This document shows positions 24,156 through 31,426 of a stretch of DNA of 64,000 bases, piece by piece. The DNA comes from CALESS01 sp041741455. GTDB taxonomy: Bacteria > Chloroflexota > Anaerolineae > Anaerolineales > Anaerolineaceae. A program made the position numbers and the translations under genes. The notes under the pieces are model-generated. The model saw nothing but the letters and a program-made list of their open reading frames with translations, ran no database searches and was not told where the DNA came from. Position 1 is the stretch's first letter. Each line of letters begins with the position of its first letter. The DNA lies in contig JBGSJZ010000008.1 of the NCBI GenBank assembly GCA_041741455.1, forward strand, positions 1 through 64,000, written 5' to 3'.

Positions 24156-24979
24156 GCAAGAATCTGACTGCAGCAACTCCCGTGCTGGAATTTCATGGCC
24201 TATCCAAAAATTTTGGTGGTTTACGAGCTGTTCGGGATATGGAAATGTCTGTTCCGCAGGGCGCTCTCTATGGTTTAATCGGACCGAATGGTGCTGGAAA
24301 AACAACTGTGTTTAATTTGATCACTGGAATCTATGGATCAACCAGTGGAGAAATCCTTCTAAATGGCAAACCGATCAATGGGTACGAGCCTTTTGAAATC
24401 AATCATATGGGTATAGCTCGAACATTTCAAAACATTCGCCTTTTCTCGAACCTTTCAGTACTCGACAATGTTCGCATAGCCTATCATGCTCACGCAGGTT
24501 ACAGCTTCATAGATGCTTTATTCCAGACAAAAAAATATGGAGCCAAGGAAAACGAACTTACTGATCAGGCCATAGAATTCCTGTCTGTGTTTAACCTTCA
24601 AGATCGTATTCATGAGGTGGCAAAAAATTTACCTTATGGTGAACAGCGCCGCCTGGAAATTGCCAGAGCCCTGGCAGCCTATCCGAAGTTGCTCCTTCTG
24701 GATGAGCCTGCGGCAGGAATGAATCCAAATGAGTCGGTGGCCTTGATGGATTTGATCCATTTTATCCGTGAGCGTTTCAATCTCACCATTTTATTGATCG
24801 AACATCAAATGCGGGTTGTGATGGGTGTGTGTGAGATGATCACAGTCATGGATTTTGGCGAACGGATTGCTTTTGGTGACCCGGCTGAAATTCAGTCCAA
24901 CCCTCGGGTGATTGAAGCTTACCTTGGTCCAGGTGCTTCGGCGCTGGCAGAAAAATTCAAACGGAAGAAAACCCGATGA
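24152..24979 (+). CDS. livG: Branched-chain amino acid ABC ATPase LivG
   Basis: ABC ATPase of 275 residues. Walker A GPNGAGKTT, the Q-loop region GIARTFQNIRLF, the LivG-type degenerate signature LPYGEQRR and Walker B LLLLDEPAAGMNP are all visible, with the switch His in LLIEHQM. The C-terminal VIEAYLGPGA is the usual LivG ending. It overlaps livM and livF by 4 bases each (ATGA), so the two ATPases are made together. Confidence 0.95.
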   Translation: MSKNLTAATPVLEFHGLSKNFGGLRAVRDMEMSVPQGALYGLIGPNGAGKTTVFNLITGIYGSTSGEILLNGKPINGYEPFEINHMGIARTFQNIRLFSNLSVLDNVRIAYHAHAGYSFIDALFQTKKYGAKENELTDQAIEFLSVFNLQDRIHEVAKNLPYGEQRRLEIARALAAYPKLLLLDEPAAGMNPNESVALMDLIHFIRERFNLTILLIEHQMRVVMGVCEMITVMDFGERIAFGDPAEIQSNPRVIEAYLGPGASALAEKFKRKKTR

Positions 24980-25686
24980 TGCTGCAAATTAAAGACCTCC
25001 AAGTTTATTATGGCGCCATCCATGCTCTGAAAGGGATTGATTTTCATCTTGAACAAGGTGAGATTGTTACGCTGATTGGGGCAAATGGGGCAGGAAAATC
25101 AACCACACTCAATACGCTTTCTGGCTTACTGCGGGCGCGTACGGGTAGCATCCTTTTCATGGAAGAGGAAATCACCCAGGTGCCAGCGCCGGAAATCGTA
25201 CGGCGTGGTATTGTCCAGGTACCAGAAGGTCGCAAGATTTTTGCGACCTTGACCGTATTGGAAAATCTAGAAATGGGTGCATATCTGCTCAATGATAAAT
25301 CCCAGTTTGACAAGGACATTGAGATGGTATTCACTCGCTTTCCACGCTTGAAGGAGCGAAGCTCACAACTCGGTGGGACGCTTTCGGGTGGCGAGCAACA
25401 AATGTTGGCAATCGCGCGCGGGTTAATGGGACATCCAAAATTGATGTTACTGGATGAACCATCGATGGGTCTGGCCCCAATTTTGGTTGAGCAGATCTTT
25501 GAAATCATTCGTGACATCAATGATCAGGGTGTGACCATCTTGCTGGTGGAACAGAACGCCCAGATGGCGCTGGCGATTGCTGATCGAGGATATGTTCTGG
25601 AAACCGGTCGAGTGATCCTGGAAGGGGATTCACATGATTTGATGGAGAACCCACAGGTCATCGAAGCTTACCTGGGTGGGCATTAG
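24976..25686 (+). CDS. livF: Branched-chain amino acid ABC ATPase LivF
   Basis: ABC ATPase of 236 residues, the usual LivF length. Walker A GANGAGKST, VQVPEGRKIFATLTVLENL, signature LSGGEQQMLAIARGL, Walker B LMLLDEPSMGLAP and the terminal PQVIEAYLGGH identify LivF rather than LivG. It forms the second half of the heteromeric motor. Confidence 0.95.
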   Translation: MMLQIKDLQVYYGAIHALKGIDFHLEQGEIVTLIGANGAGKSTTLNTLSGLLRARTGSILFMEEEITQVPAPEIVRRGIVQVPEGRKIFATLTVLENLEMGAYLLNDKSQFDKDIEMVFTRFPRLKERSSQLGGTLSGGEQQMLAIARGLMGHPKLMLLDEPSMGLAPILVEQIFEIIRDINDQGVTILLVEQNAQMALAIADRGYVLETGRVILEGDSHDLMENPQVIEAYLGGH

Positions 25687-25701
25687 GACAGGAGAAATGA
25701 A

Positions 25702-26055
25702 ATGAAAACCTGGTTGAAAGCCCTTTTATTATTCGTGTTACCGACACTGGCACTGATCAGCTATCCGCCGAAAACCATTATTGGTGGTTGGGTTGCCATG
25801 GTTTTGGTATTAGCCATGGTCTTGTTTCTTGGATTTCGAATTATTCGTGGAGATAGTTTGGCGTTAACATTCACTATTCTATTGCAGGGTATGAATGTGA
25901 TCATTCGAATGATGATGTTTTTTAATAATTCACTCCCCAAAAATGGAGTAGCAGATTATGTCTATATGATTACATCCTTGTTCGGGATGTTGATTTCGTT
26001 TTACTTAGTGATTCGTCTTGACCGGGTTGATGTGCGTACGCTATTGCGTAATTAG
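25702..26055 (+). CDS. Small membrane protein at the end of the liv operon
   Basis: Protein of 117 residues with four hydrophobic segments (about 5-20, 28-48, 53-75 and 88-105) and no recognised family. AGGAG upstream and the 15-base gap to livF put it in the same operon, and a strong terminator follows. A role in the transporter is possible, but only position supports it. Confidence 0.75.
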   Translation: MKTWLKALLLFVLPTLALISYPPKTIIGGWVAMVLVLAMVLFLGFRIIRGDSLALTFTILLQGMNVIIRMMMFFNNSLPKNGVADYVYMITSLFGMLISFYLVIRLDRVDVRTLLRN

Positions 26056-26082
26056 TCTTGCCTGGAAGTTGCCTCAATACCA

Positions 26083-26117
26083 CCGCCGGAGCGCCCTTCT
26101 CCGGCGGCTTTTTTTTA
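26083..26117 (+). terminator. Terminator of the liv operon
   Basis: CCGCCGGAG (26083-26091) pairs perfectly with CTCCGGCGG (26099-26107), followed by C and eight T residues. Confidence 0.95.
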
Positions 26118-26213
26118 TTAAATCAAAATTCTGGAATCAATAAGATGATTGCCTATCGGCTTGAGAAGGTTGATTGGTCCCACTACAGGAGTTTGAACCC
26201 CTTTCACAATAAG

Positions 26214-26241
26214 AAAAAAAGACAGCTATCAAGCTGCCTTT
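26214..26241 (-). terminator. Duplicate terminator downstream of tRNA-Cys
   Basis: GACAGCT (26221-26227) pairs with AGCTGCC (26232-26238, allowing one G-T). Seven T residues follow on the minus strand. It is a second copy, 99 bases further on, of the terminator at 26313-26340. Confidence 0.8.
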
Positions 26242-26312
26242 TGTTCGGAAATTGAGAGGCGACGAGGGGACATCGCTCCCCTTGCGGGAGTTTGAACCCC
26301 TTTCACAATAAG

Positions 26313-26340
26313 AAAAAAAGACAGCTATCAAGCTGCCTTT
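26313..26340 (-). terminator. First terminator downstream of tRNA-Cys
   Basis: GACAGCT (26320-26326) pairs with AGCTGCC (26331-26337). Seven T residues follow on the minus strand. It sits about 16 bases beyond the tRNA-Cys 3' end. Confidence 0.85.
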
Positions 26341-26355
26341 TGTTCGGAAATTGAG

Positions 26356-26426
26356 AGGCGACGAGGGGATTTGAACCCCTGATGAGGGTTTTGCAGACCC
26401 TTGCCTTGCCACTTGGCCACGTCGCC
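26356..26426 (-). tRNA. tRNA-Cys (anticodon GCA)
   Basis: The acceptor GGCGACG pairs with CGTCGCC, the anticodon arm is AGGGT-CTGCAAA-ACCCT with anticodon GCA, the T arm is GGGG-TTCAAAT-CCCC, and the discriminator is T as expected for Cys. It is 71 bases long with no encoded CCA. It lies 14 bases after tRNA-Gly and is probably co-transcribed with it. Confidence 0.96.
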
Positions 26427-26440
26427 GAAGGAAAGATTAG

Positions 26441-26513
<73 letters not shown>

Positions 26514-26549
26514 AACGGTTATGATTTCTATTCATTTGTAGCGGCGATT

Positions 26550-26578
26550 ATTTTACTATCCTTCGCAATTATCGTCAA
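26550..26578 (-). promoter_or_regulatory. Promoter of the tRNA-Gly/tRNA-Cys unit
   Basis: TTGACG (26578-26573) and TAAAAT (26555-26550) on the minus strand are separated by exactly 17 bases. The -35 box overlaps the stop codon of thyX. Confidence 0.8.
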
Positions 26579-28020
26579 CCCTTTTTTGAAAATGCTGTTT
26601 GAGTAAAATATCGAATTTCAATTTGCTGCCAGGTTTCCGTTGGATCTGTCCGCAAATATTCACCCAAAAGCGGAGCACGTTGGCGGATTTCTTCTGATAA
26701 GCGCTGGGCAACACGGCGCATCGCAAAGTGAGCATTTGGTGCAGAACGCAGGCTGACCAAGTGTTCAGCAGAGCGCAGGTTCAGGGAGAGCAGCACCCGG
26801 CGGTTGAAGGCGTTTGGCAGTACATAAGCCGCTGCATGAGCAGAGACCAAAGCCAGGCGCCGATAAGTCTCTGCAGCAGCCTGCATTGCCTGGATGTAAT
26901 CATCTGATAAACCAGCCCGGGTGATGGCGGAAGGAATGGCGAATCCAAGGTCAGGGGAGAAGGGTTGGACAGATTGGGTCATCATCCGATGCCTCTTCAA
27001 TTCAAAAAAAGCGCCCTGGTCCAGCATCACCTCAAAGGTGAAGGCAGAGTGTTCCAACTCTCGTGCCGGAATATCATATTTACCCAGAGAGCCGAGAGCA
27101 GCCTGACACAGAGTGGCATGTTCTTGTTCCGTGAGCCCACAGACATGCTTAAAGAGCTGTGCATAATCGGATTGAGCCGGGGCAAAAGGAAAAAGAAGTG
27201 CTGCCAGAAGCCGATTTTCCAGTTGCGGATCCATCCATTGACAGGAACACCAATCGCCTGGGTCCGTCAACGGAGAGATATGTGAGATCCAATTCTGTAA
27301 ATCAACCTGGGATGTTTTTATGTACGAAGAAGGCTCTGCATACTTAACCAGTGTCGGCACAACTTCACGGGCTACCTGCTTGATTTCTTCGCCGGCTGCC
27401 CGAACTTCCGCCAGTGGGTGGGAAAGCATTTTGGTGATGGCGTGTTCCAGAGCTCGTGCATTAATGGTAATGCCAACATTGGCCAGGCACGCTGCAGGTA
27501 AAAAGTAACGGCAGACATCGATATAGTCCGATCGGATGCGCCTTTCCCAGGCTGCTTCACTTTCGCCACTTTGGCGCGGGTGATCGATCGCGATGATATC
27601 CTTCACCAGGGGTATAGATTTTTGGTATGTTGCCAGAAGCATACGGATGGTGGTAAGGTAATCATCCATGAAGAGTGAGCCGCGAAATTCCTCGGGAACG
27701 TAGAAATCATCCAACCCCCATTTCTGATAGCGGGTGGATTTTTCGGTATAGGATGCCAGGCGGTTGGATTCAAGGCATTCCACTGCCAACCGGGAAATAT
27801 TTTCCACTGCAATGTGCAGTACTGCATGTTCGGCTACCGACGCATGCCCATAACCGACCACCCATTTTTCGTGGAACTCCGCGCTTTTCTCTTCGGTTAG
27901 CTCAGCTGCAATCTCCCGGAAAGATTGCGGTGAACGACTGGTTTTAGCAAAAGTGACTGCAATCGTTTCTGGTGGAAGCTTTTGCGGGTCAAGCAGATAG
28001 ACTTGTCGATCAGGGGACAT
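26575..28020 (-). CDS. thyX: Double-domain FAD-dependent thymidylate synthase (ThyX-like)
   Basis: Protein of 481 residues, about twice a normal ThyX, with two ThyX-like halves. The first (about 1-225) has GHASVAEH at 58-65 and a YTEKSTRY end to the ThyX motif at 91-98, but SNR where the flavin-contact RHR should be (85-87). It also has NARALEH near 187. The second (about 260-481) has RHR at 343-345 with the downstream Ser/Arg part changed to TQSVQPF, and NLRSAEHLVSLR. ThyX makes dTMP from dUMP using methylene-folate and NADPH with FAD. It overlaps ribF, the FAD synthase gene, by 11 bases. Confidence 0.88.
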   Translation of the reverse strand: MSPDRQVYLLDPQKLPPETIAVTFAKTSRSPQSFREIAAELTEEKSAEFHEKWVVGYGHASVAEHAVLHIAVENISRLAVECLESNRLASYTEKSTRYQKWGLDDFYVPEEFRGSLFMDDYLTTIRMLLATYQKSIPLVKDIIAIDHPRQSGESEAAWERRIRSDYIDVCRYFLPAACLANVGITINARALEHAITKMLSHPLAEVRAAGEEIKQVAREVVPTLVKYAEPSSYIKTSQVDLQNWISHISPLTDPGDWCSCQWMDPQLENRLLAALLFPFAPAQSDYAQLFKHVCGLTEQEHATLCQAALGSLGKYDIPARELEHSAFTFEVMLDQGAFFELKRHRMMTQSVQPFSPDLGFAIPSAITRAGLSDDYIQAMQAAAETYRRLALVSAHAAAYVLPNAFNRRVLLSLNLRSAEHLVSLRSAPNAHFAMRRVAQRLSEEIRQRAPLLGEYLRTDPTETWQQIEIRYFTQTAFSKKG

Positions 28021-28936
28021 GGGCCAAGACCTCCCGTGTTTGTTGGATATCCTGCTGGATTTGAACCATTAATAAATCGACAGAGGCAAAACGTTGCTCC
28101 GATCGCAGCCGTTGAATCATCTCTAGGCGAAGTTGTTGACCATACAGATCTGCAGAAAGATCCAGGATGTGGACTTCCAACCGGGGCTCTGAAATTTTAT
28201 CAAATGTAGGTCGGTAACCCAGGTTCAGCACTGATGGCAGGCGTTTGGTGTCAACCCAGGTCCAGGCGGCGTACACACCCGGTTCAGGCAAACGTTTCTC
28301 CGGCCAGATTTTGAGATTGGCAGTGGGGATGCCAATATGCCGGCCGCGTCCATCTCCATGAATCACCTGACCGGTGACCGAATACCAACGACCCAGCCAA
28401 TTGGCTGCTCTCTGCATTTCACCGGTAGCCACCCACTGTCGAATTTGACTGGAGGAAATGATCATACCATCCTGTTCCACCGGCTGAAAAGCGTGTAATT
28501 GATAACCAAATTCCAGGCCGAGACTGCGCAAGACTTCCGGTGTTCCCTTTCGGCCATGCCCAAGGGCAAAATCGTATCCGACCCACAATTGTTTCAATTG
28601 GGTGGAACCAACCAAGCCCTCAATGAATTCTCGGGCTGATTGGTTTGCGAGCTCCTGGTCGAAAGGCAGTGTTATTACCCCATCCACGCCCATTCCAGTC
28701 AAGAGTTCTGCGCGTTCCTCCGGAGAGGTCAGGTAATAAGCTTCCTGAATATTCCGTAGAAAAACGGCCGGGTGTGGGTGGAAAGTAATAACAAACGCCG
28801 GAGCATTGTTTCGATGCGCTCCGGCGACCATGTTCTGAATAATACTCTGGTGACCGAGATGGACACCATCGAAAGATCCGATTGTTACCCAGGCATCTCT
28901 GGCTTGAAGATCCCGCAATGAAGAGAGATGTTGCAT
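28010..28936 (-). CDS. ribF: Bifunctional riboflavin kinase/FAD synthetase
   Basis: Protein of 308 residues. The N-terminal FAD synthetase domain (about 1-180) has the nucleotidyl-transferase motif GSFDGVHLGHQSII and VGYDFALGHGRKG. The C-terminal riboflavin kinase domain (about 185-305) has GDGRGRHIGIPTANL and PGVYAAWTWV. It makes FMN then FAD. Its end overlaps the ThyX start, coupling FAD production to a FAD-dependent enzyme. It follows truB by 15 bases, as in many bacteria. Confidence 0.95.
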   Translation of the reverse strand: MQHLSSLRDLQARDAWVTIGSFDGVHLGHQSIIQNMVAGAHRNNAPAFVITFHPHPAVFLRNIQEAYYLTSPEERAELLTGMGVDGVITLPFDQELANQSAREFIEGLVGSTQLKQLWVGYDFALGHGRKGTPEVLRSLGLEFGYQLHAFQPVEQDGMIISSSQIRQWVATGEMQRAANWLGRWYSVTGQVIHGDGRGRHIGIPTANLKIWPEKRLPEPGVYAAWTWVDTKRLPSVLNLGYRPTFDKISEPRLEVHILDLSADLYGQQLRLEMIQRLRSEQRFASVDLLMVQIQQDIQQTREVLAHVP

Positions 28937-28951
28937 GGTTTAATCAGCCAA

Positions 28952-29857
28952 TCAAGAGAAGAACACCTTCTTGGGCTGCCATTCCTGGGTTTCTGCGTTG
29001 AGAACAAGCAAAGCTACCAATTCACCGGCTTCCGAGATACCACGGCCTCGTTCCGGGCTGTCCGGTGCAGCCGGAATGCGATTGCCGTGCCGCAACGCTT
29101 CCACCTGTTCATGGGTGACCTCCACGGCTGGCCAATCGGACAAGGCCTCTGCAGCAGGGATCAGATATTGATACCAGTTACCAGCTTCAAAGGCTTCACG
29201 TAATTTGCGCATGGGTATTGCATCCCGCAAGGTGAAACGACCGCTCTTGGTGCGGCGCAAGCCAACCAGGTGAGCTCCGCAACCCAAAACTGTGCCTAAG
29301 TCATTGGCAAGTGAACGAACATACGTGCCGCTGGAGCAATAAACATCGATTACGGCTTCCGGGGGAGCCCATTCCAACAATTCAAGGTTGTAGACTGTGA
29401 TCTTGCGGGGAGCCAGATCGACTTCTTCGCCTTCGCGGGCCATTTCATAAGCCCGCTTGCCTTTGACCTTGATCGCCGAGAAGGGTGGCGGGATTTGTTC
29501 AATTTCGCCGACGAATTGCTTCAATGAATTCTCAAATTGTTCTTCTGCAATGGTGACCGGCGAAGAGGCGGTAATGGTACCATCTGCATCATATGTGTCA
29601 GTCGTAGCGCCAAGGCGAATGATAGCCTGATAGCGTTTGTCGGAGGCTGAAACATATTCACTAAGCCGTACGGCCGGCCCAAGCAGCACGACCAGCACGC
29701 CTGAGGCGCGCGGATCCAGGGTGCCGGTGTGACCAGCCCGTCGTATGTTGGTACCCCGGCGGATGATTTGAACGACATCATGGGAGGTCAAACCGATCGG
29801 CTTATCCACTACCAAAACGCCGGAAATTGCATTTTTCATATCAAAATTATCTTCCAT
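28952..29857 (-). CDS. truB: tRNA pseudouridine-55 synthase
   Basis: TruB of 301 residues. VVDKPIGLTSHDVV opens the fold, the catalytic Asp lies in GHTGTLDPRASGVLVV, and YQAIIRLGATTDTYDADG and VYCSSGTYVRSLANDLG follow. The C-terminus is a PUA-like extension. It isomerises U55 in the tRNA T loop. A second possible start is MKNAISGVLVVDK six codons in; the upstream ATG was kept. It is part of the nusA-ribF block. Confidence 0.95.
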   Translation of the reverse strand: MEDNFDMKNAISGVLVVDKPIGLTSHDVVQIIRRGTNIRRAGHTGTLDPRASGVLVVLLGPAVRLSEYVSASDKRYQAIIRLGATTDTYDADGTITASSPVTIAEEQFENSLKQFVGEIEQIPPPFSAIKVKGKRAYEMAREGEEVDLAPRKITVYNLELLEWAPPEAVIDVYCSSGTYVRSLANDLGTVLGCGAHLVGLRRTKSGRFTLRDAIPMRKLREAFEAGNWYQYLIPAAEALSDWPAVEVTHEQVEALRHGNRIPAAPDSPERGRGISEAGELVALLVLNAETQEWQPKKVFFS

Positions 29858-29992
29858 CGTATTCTCCCCTGTTCCTTTTTATGATTTATCCCTGACTTAT
29901 TTTAATTTTACCAAATACTGAAAAAATTGCATGAGAAATGAGTGAACAATTTTCCAGGAAAGATTCACACCCGAGAGTGGGTTATCTCCCCA

Positions 29993-30994
29993 TCATTTTT
30001 GGCTGCCATTGCCGTTTCCATTCCCGTAACCAGATTGTGTTTTTTGAGCGACCAGAGCAGCCTGGGTGGCCTGTAAAACTCGAGCCTGAACTTCTGCAAG
30101 GGAACCTGGAATTTCGGCACCAGCAGCAGCCGGATGACCTCCACCGCCAAAACTCAGGGCGATTTTAGACACATCCAATCCTGGTTGTGCCCGCCAACTG
30201 ACTTTCACTTTCATCTCCCGTTGTTCCACGAAAATGACAGCCATATCGGTCTCGTCAACAGCAGAAAGGACATTGATTAAATCTGCGTCATCATTGCCAG
30301 TGTATCCTGCAACCTGGCGATCCTGCAGGGTCAGCGTTCCCCATGTAATACGATTTTCCCGCTGCAGTTTAACCAGGCACTGGCCCCAGTATAGTACTGC
30401 TTCGAAGGAACGACGCACCAAGGCGCGATTGTACAGCTCTGCCAGATTTGCACCGTGATCCATAAGCTTTGCAGCCAGGCGTAAGGTATGAGCAGTGACG
30501 TTTGAAGTTCGGAAGCCTATTGTGTCGCTCACCACGCCGGTCAGTAATGCCCGGGCGACAGGTTGGGAAATGACCAACCCCCAATCCCCCAGTTTTTCAG
30601 CCAGGATGGCGCAGGTGGCTTCAGATTCGGGGTGGACCACGTTCAATTCGGCAAATTCCAGGTTGGTGATATGATGATCAATATTTAAATCGGGTTTGCG
30701 GGATCCCAGGACGCCGCCAGTCCGTCCCAGGTCTGAGCAATCCAAAATAATGGCAGCATCAAAGTCGCTCTTGATCCGGCGTGTAATCAGCTCATGTCCG
30801 GGTAGATGCCGAAAAGAGGCAGGGACGCCATCGCTGAGAATAAGCTGGACATCCTTCCCGGCGTTCTTTAGGGCTAATCCCAATCCGAGCAGAGAACCAA
30901 TCGCATCACCATCCGGCCGGATATGGGAGATGATGACAAAGCGTTGTTTGTCAGAAAAAAACTGGCGAATCCGATCATCAGGAGCCGGAATCAT
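29993..30994 (-). CDS. nrnA: DHH-family oligoribonuclease / pAp phosphatase (NrnA-like)
   Basis: Protein of 333 residues. The DHH domain shows HIRPDGDAIGSLLGLG, ILDCSDLGRTG and NIDHHITN, which bind the Mn2+ pair. The DHHA1 domain ends in FGGGGHPAAAGAEI. The family degrades short RNA and 3'-phosphoadenosine 5'-phosphate. The last 15 residues are a Gly/Asn-rich tail. It overlaps rbfA by 4 bases, the position this gene normally has between rbfA and truB. Confidence 0.92.
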   Translation of the reverse strand: MIPAPDDRIRQFFSDKQRFVIISHIRPDGDAIGSLLGLGLALKNAGKDVQLILSDGVPASFRHLPGHELITRRIKSDFDAAIILDCSDLGRTGGVLGSRKPDLNIDHHITNLEFAELNVVHPESEATCAILAEKLGDWGLVISQPVARALLTGVVSDTIGFRTSNVTAHTLRLAAKLMDHGANLAELYNRALVRRSFEAVLYWGQCLVKLQRENRITWGTLTLQDRQVAGYTGNDDADLINVLSAVDETDMAVIFVEQREMKVKVSWRAQPGLDVSKIALSFGGGGHPAAAGAEIPGSLAEVQARVLQATQAALVAQKTQSGYGNGNGNGSQK

Positions 30995-31395
30995 TCTTGG
31001 TTCAGATCCTCTTCATCAGCAGGGACATCGTTTGCCGGTGGATTTTGGGTCTCATCCCTCAAAGATGCCAAAACCCGTTCAATCCGATCCGCTCGTTCCG
31101 GGGTTGGGTCCCAATGAAAGCGTAGACGCGGAAACACTCGTAATTCGATGGTTTGGGCGAGGGATCGACGGAGAAAACCGCTGGCATGTTCCAGGCCTGA
31201 CAGAACATCTTTTTTGCGTTCCTGACCTTCGATGGCAGAGACAAAAACCTCAGCATAAGCCAACTCGCGGTCAACTTTCACGCCAGTGATGGAAATACCA
31301 GACAAGCGGGGATCATTTACCCGCATGACAATTAGTTCAGAAAGTTCTTCACGGATGCGGTCTGAAATCCGATCCAAGCGTAATTTGGAAGGCAT
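30991..31395 (-). CDS. rbfA: Ribosome-binding factor A
   Basis: RbfA of 134 residues. The KH-like fold is recognisable from IREELSELIVMRVNDPRLSGISITGVKV and AEVFVSAIEG, with LRVFPRLRFHWDPTPERADRIERVL near the end. It binds immature 30S subunits and helps 16S rRNA 5' maturation. A short acidic/Asn-rich tail is present. It starts 31 bases after infB. Confidence 0.95.
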   Translation of the reverse strand: MPSKLRLDRISDRIREELSELIVMRVNDPRLSGISITGVKVDRELAYAEVFVSAIEGQERKKDVLSGLEHASGFLRRSLAQTIELRVFPRLRFHWDPTPERADRIERVLASLRDETQNPPANDVPADEEDLNQE

Positions 31396-31426
31396 GTCTT
31401 ACTCCTTCTGGTTGGCAAGCCAACTG

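Larger units (their letters stand above)
26188..26369 (-). repeat. 83-bp direct repeat: duplicated tRNA-Cys 3' end plus terminator
   Basis: Two copies, 26188-26270 and 26287-26369, repeat with a 99-base period and appear identical over 83 bases. Each contains, in minus-strand order, the 3' acceptor and T-arm end of tRNA-Cys, a short spacer and the tRNA terminator. The copy nearer the tRNA (26287-26369) includes the genuine 3' end. The other follows a damaged T-arm-like segment (26271-26286). There is no gene between or beside the copies. Confidence 0.9.

Noticed and set aside
26188..26369. Repeat considered as CRISPR or phage attachment pair
   Set aside because: There are only two copies with a 16-base gap, no further spacers, and no integrase or cas gene nearby. 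Kept as a tRNA-terminator duplication instead.
30696..31289. Plus-strand frame of 197 residues across nrnA and rbfA
   Set aside because: Both strand-opposite genes are complete and conserved; Arg/Pro/Ser-rich composition marks this as a shadow.
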